Positions 54,030-64,000 of a stretch of DNA of 64,000 nt are shown one piece after another; positions within the stretch are counted from its first letter, which is position 1, and the number at the start of each line of letters is the position of its first letter. The translations under genes and the position numbers were made by a program. The notes under the pieces are model-generated. The model saw only the letters and a program-made list of their open reading frames with translations, was not told where the DNA came from and made no database searches. This DNA is from Orobanche coerulescens (Eukaryota > Streptophyta > Magnoliopsida > Lamiales > Orobanchaceae), in NCBI GenBank assembly GCA_033398695.1, contig CM065815.1:5512501-5576500 (forward strand). The letters are read 5' to 3'.

Positions 54030-56970
54030 TGTAACACCCCCAATCCGCTCAGGGATATTACACGCCGTAGAACCTTTCCTCAAGGATCTACCAGGCTGGT
54101 AACAACATAGAACAACTCGACAATGCCTTTAAGGCTAAAATGACTAAGTAGACCGATTTGGTCTTTCAATAAATACATACAACTCAACTCATTACATGCC
54201 CACGCAGGGGTCGAGTACAACACACTCCCGTACAACGGGAAAGAATACCACATCGAAAAATAAACTATAACTATACCAATGACCTCATACGGATCCTCGT
54301 GTGATTAGTATCGTTCATCTTTCATCATCCTCCGTGCCGACCCTGTATTATGCTCCCAAACCTGAATGCAAAAACAGACATCCACCCCCCGAATACTCGG
54401 GGGTTAGCAAAACTCCACTGTTTTGCTAGTGCAAGAACAAAGTGCAAATACGAGCCATACCACTCACATTTCACGAATAACAATAACCAGGAATCCTCAA
54501 AAATCTAAACGTAACGAAAAGTACTTCCCGAGGCATGAGTTTGATAAACATTTCACAAAACCGAAAGATCACCGATAAAGGGGAAACCATTTATAAAACA
54601 GTTTTAAAGATGCCATCGAGAGTTTTAATAGAAAACAATTTGCAAGAAAGCCACTCAATCAACACAAACGAGTCTTCACAAATAATTGCACGGGATTCTC
54701 GACCCAAAATCAAATAATATCGGCACGAGATCAAACATCTCAACATCACACGGGGTTCTCGACCCAAACCCAAATAATATCAACACGAGATCAATCATCT
54801 CAACATTCCACAGGGTCCTCGACCCAAAACACAGAATAGCACCACAATACCATCAAAGGTACAATCTCTCATTCGACATATCCTGCTCAAGACCCCGACA
54901 CTAACCCTGAGATTTCACAAACCTCCTTGGTTAATTAACCCTGATACCAACGCTTTAAAAAACAAGTTGAAACAAGCTTTCAAAAACACGAATCGCGGTC
55001 TATATCAAGACAAACATTTAAAAGTGAGTTGAAAGAATTTGAGATACGAACATCGTTCGGTAACGGGGTCTTAGCTATCACTCAAATACCCGTAACCAAT
55101 AAGCCTGCCAGGCGCCTCCCTTGCGCACCTGTGTACCGGCGTTCACTTCCATCATGTTGGCCGCTCATTGAACATGTCACCGCACCGGCGTCACTCCCGC
55201 AAGAGCCGCCCCTTGCGCGCGCATTAGGTAACACCGGCGTTCACCACCCATATGGAGCCGCACATTGCAGCATACACCAGGCCGGAGTGCACGCCCCGCC
55301 CTCAGAGGTTCCCGGATACGACGTTTCTCACAACAAGTATCCACATTATCACAAACATCAAGCACACAGTCAATCGTTGTAACAATTATCAAATTGATAC
55401 ACCAATTCACATAATTCATCCGTTAGTCCACAACCACACGAATAAATAACAACACGCACGTCAACCATAACGCGACGGAAATAAGCAATACACGTACACA
55501 CGCATTATCAAGCGCGACATCAACATCAATTATATCCAAAGGATTCATGTAATCACTTACAACCCACACAATTTACAAAACACACGCGTTTTGAAAGTGA
55601 GCCTTAACGAGGCTAGCCGAATCCTTTGAAAACTCATTTCAAACAAATAAATAAACACACCAAGATGATCACCAATTATCATATCCACAAAACAAGAATG
55701 GTATGGACAAGGTACTTGCCTCGATACCACGAGCACGGAACCACGAACGGATACGGCTCAACCTAAAGCTTCTAATGCCCGATGTTAACGAAAAGGAAGA
55801 CGACAACGAACGGAAGGGTTCAACACGGTTTCTTCACAAGAAACTCGACCCTAACAACAATATAATCAATAAATCATCGATCATACGAGGAAGGATAATC
55901 GTAGAACGCCCAAAAACCCCTCTAAGACATTTTATCGAACACCTTCAAGGCGTCGATAAAATACTCAATAAAACGACAAATCCGTGGCGATCCAACCGTG
56001 GAATAACAAGGAATTAGATATAATATATCTTAACAATCATCAATCCATCAATATTCTGAGTTAAAACGAATTAAACGGACAAATCGAACAAAATCCCCAA
56101 AACTATATTTTAGGAAAACTTGCCTTGATTCGGTCGATCGGAGCAAGTTATGGAAGGATTAATCGATGTTATGAACCTCCAAACTCCATGGATATGTTGT
56201 TAAACAACATGGCTTCAAGCTTAGAACACGCCCAGCTGCGGAAGAGGAGAAGAAGAAGGTGAAAAATGGCAAGAAAAACGTCTGCAGGGCCTTTTATAGG
56301 CTTGACAGACTCGACCGTGTCCGCCTGACACGGTCGTGGCGCGCAGTTGACCGGCAGGGACTCGACCGTGTCCTGCTAGACACGGTCGCGGCGCGGAGGG
56401 GCCTTCCGAAAGTGACCCGTCCGACAGCGACTCGGCACGACTCGACCGTGTCCTGGAACACGGTCGGGCGTGTCGGCAGTCGGTTCCGGCATTTCCAGAC
56501 GAGTACGGCACGGGCCGTGTCGGACGACACGGTCGGGTCCTGAGACAGAAACTTCCGGCATTTCCAGACGAGTACGGCACGGGCCGTGTCGGACGACACG
56601 GTCGAGTTCGGCCGGCAGTGATCGGCCAATAACGAGCGGGTGAGCTAAAACGACCATAACTCTCTCGTCCGGACTCCGATTGACTCACCGTTCGAACCAT
56701 TGGAAAGCTAACTCGATGCTCTATAATATTGCAAAGATTTAGAATTTTTGGAGTTACCAAAAATTAATGGCGACTTTACAAAGTCGAACTCCCACGTGAA
56801 AAAGTCGATTAAGGACACAGAACTCAACAAAACGACACCGAAACGAACTCTGATGACAGAAAGTGCAGAATTAATCATTCTCGAAATGACGAAAGGTCAT
56901 GAGCGAGTCGTCAAAACGGACTTCCTCCGAAAAAAGAAAATTACCGAAATTCGAAATTGCGGATATTACA
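54030..56970 (-). mobile_element. 3' LTR of non-autonomous element
   Basis: On the minus strand it starts TGTAATATCCGC (56970) and ends GGGGGTGTTACA (54030). Palindromes CCGTGTC/GACACGG lie at 56305-56600, and TATAAAA is at complement(56292..56298) within GCC/GGC. A three-unit repeat 'ctcgacccaaa' stands at 54690-54830. Confidence 0.92.
56305..56605. repeat. CCGTGTC/GACACGG hairpin array
   Basis: Hairpins at about 56313-56335, 56363-56385, 56446-56467, 56514-56535 and 56583-56604, such as GACCGTGTC...GACACGGTC. Same word and flanks as the array of the Tekay-type LTR at 25516-25790. The copy in the other LTR is at about 61969-62260. Confidence 0.88.
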
Positions 56971-59676
56971 TTCTACCCTCCTTAAAAGAAGTTTCGTCCC
57001 GAAACTTAAAACAAGTAGGGGGGAGCAATATATCCGCCAGGAAAACTCGACGAGATACACAAAAATAGAAAACTCGCGCCCAACGGCGAAACGCTGCAAG
57101 AAACGCAAAGAGACCTACGGCGTGAAAACACGCTCCACGACGACCAACACAATGTCGCTGTTAGGGATACAATAAAACCAACAAATGACAAGCGTCATCA
57201 AACGGATAATATAGTCAAGTCGATTATCCGAACAATCACAAAACACAACGAACGAAAATCAATACGATTGACCAACCTGACGGTCCATCAATCTAAACGC
57301 GGGTCAAACGCTGAACAAATATGGAATTCCACCGCCCAAGGGTTGGAAGATCGGAAACGAGACTAATTTCCCGAACTTAAGGGAATTAGGAAGGAGCCTG
57401 AACGCTCAACAATCACGAAACGAGAACAAAACCGAACAAACAAACGATCGAGACAACAAAAATCGAACGATCATGTTCGGATCACGAAGAACAATAAGGT
57501 TCAACCGACAACTCCGAGGTTCACATCTCGACTCGAGACAAAACAAGATCCGGTGAAAACAACAAGATGCACACTCGCATAAGATCCACAGAAAGGGAAT
57601 AACAATTGAAAAGTCACAACGACAAACGAGTTATTCAAATGATGCCACACTCGCTCGATAAACAAAAACAAGGGGCAGGACAAGCTCGTAAATGTCAACG
57701 AACATAAATGAGTCAACAAAGTAGAATATCTGAAGTTCCAAATCCGATCCACTTCAAGAAGAGAACTAGTAAAACCAGATGATGTCACTTCCGAACAAGG
57801 TTCACAAGAATCGAGCCGAACTCGAAAAGTCACAGCGATAACCAGATTGACTCAAAACAAGATCACGGCTCGTTCGAACGACGAAACCGAAATACGTACA
57901 AGTTCTGAAAGTATCAACGAACACGAGCGAGTCGATAGACTCTAGAAAGAGAAAATGCTTGAGATTAAAAACAAAACGGGTACTACATTCTAACTCTTAT
58001 AAAATAATGTAGACCCCTCAACTCACAACAGAGAAATAAAGGTGAAGACACAACAATCAACCGACAGAAAAATCCTACAAAGGCCTCTCAAGGCCGATTC
58101 CGATGATTGTCTTTGAAGCGCGAACTCCAAAAGTCTCGGTAGCCAATTCGCAAAATTGAATTCGGTGTCCCTCGAGTCCACACTTGAAATGTGTTACCGA
58201 CGAGAAGGACAATATACACGTGCATGCCCCGGCACATTACGGTTGAAACGTCTCGGCTCGGCATACCGAAAATACAAATGCTCGATACAATGGATCAAAA
58301 CACCGCAAAACAACATACCAGATGCCAACTCAAAGATAACATATCAACGCATACAAAAATCACAACAACAACGGCATCATTCGACGATTACAACATCCCG
58401 AACGGTCGACAAGACACAATCACAAACATCATGAAACAATCAGCCATGTGTATAACGCACAAAAATCCAGGCTATAACAACTCCCACTAGTGCGACAATA
58501 CGCAAATCACCACGAGGCGATAAACAGTAAACACCAGTTCACACCTCTCACAGAGAGCCAACAAAACATATGCGTGGCGAATGACTCGACGCTCACGCCA
58601 CCAATTCAATCACAATTCGGGGTTGACACCGTAACGAAAGTTCGAAAATCATACACGCATTTCTGGTCCGCAAACAGAAATGATAGGTTTTAAAAACGAA
58701 AACCACCTTTGAAGACAGTTTGGAAACACCAGTTGATCTTGAGTATCATTTTACAAAAAGTTGAACAAACATCATTTTCGAGACTTTGAAAATCATCTTG
58801 CGTTTGAACAAAAATGAGGACACCTTCACGTAGTGAAAAACTTTCAAAAATATTCGACCCTTGGGTCTAAGCAATTGCATTTGAAAATATCTCAAAAAAT
58901 GTTTTTGGTCCTCAACCGGAAAATTTTTGAAATGTATTGCGGCATTAGAAAACACCTTGAAAACACCGCAAGAAAATAATTTGTTTTAAAAGTACGTCTC
59001 GAATTTTAATTTTCTAAGATACTCAAGGTTTTCAAAAATAATTCAATGGGCTAGAATGCCCAAAAATTTCAGGTAATTTCACAGAACATTATAGCGCCGT
59101 GGTCCCACGCCGGAACCCACCAGACTAAAAACCATTTACAAAAATGCCAAAAAGGCTGATGACGGTAATATTTCAAAAACTCACGAAAGCCATTTACAAA
59201 ATACTAAATACCGTCATAAGAATTTCGTCAAAGTGGTCAAGGCCATAATGCCAAAAACTCGGTTAAGGGAATCGGTTTTCGAAATAAAACTCGGTCGGTA
59301 AAATACCGAAAGTCATTACAAAAGAACTCACACAGCGGATAAAAGAAATACTGTTCAACATGCATAATCCAACAACACTACTCCTCATATGAACGAAATA
59401 TGAGAGTCAAATAACCACATATCACGAAATCAAAATCTATAAAAGGATTCCGTCACTTAACAAATAATCATAAAAATAGCTCGTGTCACACGAGGCACAA
59501 CACAAAGAAGGGAGACTTACATTCACAGGTCGCACGAAGATGATGATCGCCCACGATACTAATCACGACCAACAAACTCAGACGACGCGTCGCGACACGA
59601 CTCAGTCAGATAAAATCCGACAAGACAAAACTCAACAGACACCACTGACCCGACAGCCTAGGTTTCCACAACCTAA
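56971..59676 (-). mobile_element. Non-coding internal region of the element
   Basis: At its 3' end stand the polypurine tract TAAGGAGGGTAGAA (56971-56984) and hairpin AAGTTTCGTCCCGAAACTT (56989-57007). At its 5' end the leader has GTAAGT (complement 59515-59520). The ORFs inside are short and lack retroelement motifs on the coding strand. The 5' part (58700-59676) is clearly related to the leader at 62706-64000. Confidence 0.85.
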
Positions 59677-59688
59677 GCTCTGATACCA
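59677..59688 (-). promoter_or_regulatory. Primer-binding site, exact iMet tRNA match
   Basis: The minus strand reads TGGTATCAGAGC, the full initiator-Met primer site, four bases inside the LTR. Confidence 0.93.
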
Positions 59689-59692
59689 TAAA

Positions 59693-62626
59693 TGTAACAC
59701 CCCCAATCCGCTCAGGGATATTACACGCCGTAGAACCTTTCCTCAAGGATCTACCAGGCTGGTAACAACATAGAACAACTCGACAATGCCTTTAAGGCTA
59801 AAATGACTAAGTAGACCGATTTGGTCTTTCAATAAATACATACAACTCAACTCATTACATGCCCACGCAGGGGTCGAGTACAACACACTCCCGTACAACG
59901 GGAAAGAATACCACAGTGGAAAATAAACTATAACTATACCAATGACCTCATACGGATCATCGTGTGATTAGTATCGTTCATCTTTCATCATCCTCCGTGC
60001 CGACCCTGTGTTATGCTCCCAAACCTGAATGCAAAAACAGACATCCACCCCCAGAATACTCGGGGGTTAGCAAAACTCCACTGTTTTGCTAGTGCAAGAA
60101 CAAAGTGCAAATACGAGCCATACCACTCACATTTCACGAATAACAATAACCAGGAATCCTCAAAAATCTAAACGTAACGAAAAGTACTTCCCGAGGCATG
60201 AGTTTGATAAACATTTCACAAAACCGAAAGATCACCGATAAAGGGGAAACCATTTATAAAACAGTTTTAAAGATGCCATCGAGAGTTTTAATAGAAAACA
60301 ATTTGCAAGAAAGCCACTCAATCAACACAAACGAGTCTTCACAAATAATTGCACGGGATTCTCGACCCAAAATCAAATAATATCGGCACGAGATCAAACA
60401 TCTCAACATCACACGGGTTCTCGACCCAAACCCAAATAATATCAACACGAGATCAATCATCTCAACATTCCACAGGTCCTCGACCCAAAACACGTAATAG
60501 CACCACAATACCATCAAAGGTACAATCTCTCATTCGACATATCCCTGCTCAAGACCCCGACATTAACCCTGAGATTTCACAAACCTCCTTGGTTAATTAA
60601 CCCTCATACCAACGCTTTAAAAAACAAGTTGAAACAAGCTTTCAAAAACACGAATCGCGGTCTATATCAAGACAAACATTTAAAAGTGAGTTGAAAGAAT
60701 TTGAGATACGAACATCGTTCGGTAACGGGGTCTTAGCTATCACTCAAATACCCGTAACCAATAAGCTCGCCAGCGCCTCCCTTGCGCACCTGTGTACCGG
60801 AGTTCACTTCCATCATGTTGGCCGCTCATTGAACATGTCACCGCACCGGCGTCACTCCCGCAAGATCCGCCCCTTGCGCGCGCATTAGGTAACACCGGCG
60901 TTCACCACCCATATGGAGCCGCACATTGCGGATACACCGTGCCGGAGTGCACGCCCCGCCCTCAGAGGTTCCCGGATACGACGTTTCTCACAACAAGTAT
61001 CCACATTATCACAAACATCAAGCACACAGTCAATCGTTGTAACAATTATCAAATCGATACACCAATTCACATAATTCATCCGTTAGTCCACAACCACACG
61101 AATAAATAACAACACGCACGTCAACCATAACGCGACGGAAATAAGCAATACACGTACACACGCATTATCAAGCGCGACATCAACATCAATTATATCCAAA
61201 GGATTCATGTAATCACTTACAACCCACACAATTTACAAAACACACGCGTTTTGAAAGTGAGCCTTAACGAGGCTAGCCGAATCCTTTGAAAACTCATTTC
61301 AAACAAATAAACAAACACACCAAGATGATCACCAATTATCATATCCATAAAACAAGAATGGTATGGACAAGGTACTTGCCTCGATACCACGAGCACGGAA
61401 CCACGAACGGATACGGCTCACCGGAAGCTTGGGCGCCGATGTTAACGAAAAGGAAGACGACAACGAACGGAAGGGTTCAACACGGTTTCTTCACAAGAAA
61501 CTCGACCCTAACAACAATATAATCAATAAATCATCGATCATACGAGGAAGGATAATCGTAGAACGCCCAAAAACCCCTCTAAGACATTTTATCGAACACC
61601 TTCAAGGCGTCGATAAAATACTCAATAAAACGACAAATCCGTGGCGATCCAACCGTGGAATAACAAGGAATTAGATATAATATATCTTAACAATCATCAA
61701 TCCATCAATATTCGAGTTAATACGAATTAAACGGACAAATCGAACAAAATCCCCAAAACTATATTTTAGGAAAACTTGCCTTGATTCGGTCGATCGGAGC
61801 AAGTTATGGAAGGATTAATCGATGTTATGAACCTCCAAACTCCATGGATATGTTGTTAAACAACATGGCTTCAAGCTTAGAACACGCCCAGCTGCGGAAG
61901 AGGAGAAGAAGAAGTTGAAAAATGGCAAGAAAAACGTCTGCAGGGCCTTTTATAGGCTTGACAGACTCGACCGTGTCCGCCTGACACGGTCGTGGCGCGC
62001 AGTTGACCGGCAGGGACTCGACCGTGTCCTGCTAGACACGGTTGCGGCGCGGAGGGGCCTTCCGATAGTGATCCGTCCGACAGTGACTCGGCACGACTCG
62101 ACCGTGTCCTGGAACACGGTCGGGCGTGTCGGCAGTCGGTTCCGGCATTTCCGGACGAGTACGGCACGGGCCGTGTCGGACGACACGGTCGGGTCCTGAG
62201 ACAGAAACTTCCGGCATTTCCAGACGAGTACGGCACGGGCCGTGTCGGACGACACGGTCGAGTTCGGCCGGCAGCGGATCGCCAATAACGAGCGGGTGAG
62301 CTAAAACGACCATAACTCTCTCGTCCGGACTCCGATTGACTCACCGTTCGAACCATTGGAAAGCTAACTCGATGCTCTATAATATTGCAAAGATTTAGAA
62401 TTTTTGGAGTTACCAAAAATTAATGGCGACTTTACAAAGTCAAACTCCCACGTGAAAAAGTCGATTAAGGACACGGAACTCAACAAAACGACACCGAAAC
62501 GAACTCTGATGACAGAAAGTGCAGAATTAATCATTCTCGAAATGACGAAAGGTCATGAGCGAGTCGTCAAAACGGACTTCCGCCGAAAAAAGAAAATTAC
62601 CGAAATTCGAAATTGCGGATATTACA
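59693..62626 (-). mobile_element. 5' LTR of non-autonomous element
   Basis: 2934 bp, starts TGTAATATCC at 62626 on the minus strand. TATAAAA is at complement(61948..61954), with the hairpin array upstream. It differs from the other LTR by scattered substitutions and short indels. Confidence 0.92.
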
Positions 62627-62631
62627 GTAGA

Positions 62632-62689
62632 TCCTTGCGGAAAGGGTTTACGGCGTGTAATATTCCCATACGATTTTGGGGGTGTTACA
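62632..62689 (+). mobile_element. Outer gypsy 5' LTR, last 58 bp
   Basis: Continues the LTR broken at 54029 and ends GGTGTTACA. Confidence 0.88.
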
Positions 62690-62693
62690 TTTA

Positions 62694-62705
62694 TGGTATC
62701 GGAGC
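62694..62705 (+). promoter_or_regulatory. Primer-binding site of outer gypsy element
   Basis: TGGTATCGGAGC four bases after the LTR end. GTAAGT follows at 62892-62897. Confidence 0.9.
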
Positions 62706-64000
62706 TTAGGTTGCGGAAACCTAGGCTGTCGGGTCGAGTCGAGTCGAGTCGTGGTTTGTCGAGTAATGTGTGGTCTTGTCGTTCGAGTCGTCAGGTGACA
62801 AGTTGAGTTGTGCGTAGTCACAACGTGTCGGTTATGTTGTCGGACGAGATTAGTATCGTGGGCGACCGTCACCTCCGTGCGACCTGTGGATGTAAGTCTT
62901 CTCCTTTATGCGTAATACCTGTGTATCTCGATTTTATCTTAGTGAGTTAATTGCGGTGCATAATTTTATTTACACAGTATTGTGTAATATAGTTGTGTTT
63001 AATACTTGTGACACATAGTATGTGTATAGAACTCGGCACGTTATTGTTTTATCTTTGAACCACCGGGTGGGGTGGTAGGTTGTGAAAGTTTTAAACCTTG
63101 ATGGGTTTCGAATAGGTACCGACGGTAGAGTTTATGAGAAACTCCGATGAATGATTTTGCTGAGTGTTTAAACTTGATACCACGAGATGCATTTGATTGA
63201 ATTGGCGACCCTGGTTTCCATTTGAGTATATGGTTTTAAATTCAACTGTTTTTGGAATGTTGTAATTTTTGTCCGCTATGGGTAAGTTTGAGAATGTTTC
63301 CTGAAGGACTTTACGCTTGAGAATTTTGCGTAAATCGATTTCTGAAAATATTTTGGTGGTGCGGTCAAACCATGGTTTATATGGATTTTTAAAATTTGTT
63401 AAATTTTGACAAATGGGCCGTGTATTTTCAAATGACACAATCAGGCGGTATTTGAAAAATGTGTTTTGAAATACTTTGGACATTGTAAAATATTACCGTC
63501 ATCGACCTTTTTGGCGTTTTGTAAATGGTTTTTAGCCTGGTGGGTTACGGCGCGGGACCCACGGCGCTATAATGTTCCGTGTAATTATCTGAAATTGTTG
63601 GGCATTCTAGCCCATTGAATTATCTTTGAAAACTTTGAGTACCTTAGAAAATAAATTTCGAGACGTCCTTTTAAAATGAATTATTTTCTTGTGGTACATC
63701 CAAGGTGCCACAATATGTTTCAAGATTCTTCTACCTCAAGGACCAAAATGTTTTGAGATATTTTCCAATGTTTTAGAAACACTTTTACTTAGACCCGATG
63801 GTCGAATACTTCCGAAAGTTTTTCACGAAAAGAAATTGTCCTCATTTTTATCGAATGCGAAATAGTTTCCAAAGTCTCGATAACGATGTTTCACGATTGT
63901 ATTGTTATTGAAGGTTGATACTCAAGATCAATCGACGTTTCCAAAATTATTTTCAAAAGGAGGTTTTCGTTTTTAAAACCTATCCATTCCCGTTTTAGGG
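62706..64000 (+). mobile_element. Leader/internal start of outer gypsy element
   Basis: No gag ORF by the window end. The text (for example 'gcgacctgtggatgtaagtc' and the 63540-63600 block) mirrors the leader of the nested element at 58700-59676. It continues beyond 64000. Confidence 0.75.

Larger units (their letters stand above)
54025..62631 (-). mobile_element. Large non-autonomous gypsy element, TSD gtaga
   Basis: 54030-62626 (8597 bp), with gtaga at 54025-54029 and 62627-62631. LTRs are 2941 and 2934 bp and nearly identical. The internal region of about 2.7 kb has no Gag or Pol motif. It has a full primer site, polypurine tract and hairpin, so it could be copied by enzymes of a related element. 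This is the plan of a LARD (large retrotransposon derivative). It interrupts the LTR of the outer gypsy element. Confidence 0.93.

Noticed and set aside
58156..58434. A zinc-knuckle remnant (CYRREGQYTRACP) on the plus strand
   Set aside because: Spacing does not fit CX2CX4HX4C, it is antisense to the element and nothing else of Gag is near.

Overview
This is a window of flowering-plant nuclear DNA, probably a eudicot. It has plant LTR-retrotransposon families with initiator-Met tRNA primer sites, a 5S-carrying Cassandra TRIM, hAT-, Stowaway- and Helitron-type elements, a tRNA-like SINE, and one recognisable host gene encoding a fasciclin-like arabinogalactan protein (FLA). Almost everything else is transposable element, much of it nested. 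All calls come from reading the sequence; no database search or alignment program was run.

Layout. 1-6173 (minus): broken Ty3/gypsy chromovirus-like element with its 5' LTR, running off the left edge. 6350-8363: a copia fragment, a MITE and AT-rich DNA. 8369-15713 (minus): a composite flanked by a perfect 5-bp duplication (agggt). It has Cassandra LTR units at both ends around a 5.6-kb gypsy-like non-autonomous body that ends in a chimeric LTR. 15719-21298: AT-rich DNA with two LINE fragments and short repeats. 21299-35672: a copia element (TSD gtaag, 219-bp LTRs with one difference seen). It contains a complete but frame-broken Tekay/Del-type chromovirus at 25140-34162 (TSD cataa). 36018-37193: hAT and Stowaway MITEs. 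37373-38780: the FLA gene, with a small foldback inserted between its fasciclin domains. 39527-43113: SINE, hAT MITE, Stowaway MITE and a Helitron. 43189-47455: a retroelement pseudogene of the restriction-like-endonuclease non-LTR type, with its own target duplication, split by a gypsy solo LTR (TSD gctga). 47472-51279: two more hAT-like elements, a second Helitron end and a Stowaway-like MITE. 51280-64000: a plus-strand gypsy 5' LTR and leader, interrupted by an 8.6-kb minus-strand non-autonomous gypsy element (TSD gtaga) with two LTRs and no gag-pol.

How the parts relate. The gypsy-type elements share a plan: iMet PBS, a leader with a GTAAGT donor-like site, and in those whose 3' end is visible a small hairpin just before the polypurine tract. 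Several LTRs carry an array of short GC-rich palindromes just upstream of the TATA box and a minisatellite downstream of it. The palindrome sequence differs between families while its position is kept. The 54030-62626 LTRs look like a mosaic of one family with a promoter block from another. The strongest candidates for something new are the Cassandra/gypsy composite, the palindrome arrays with promoter-block exchange, and the foldback in FLA that supplies an in-frame 97-nt GT-AG intron candidate.
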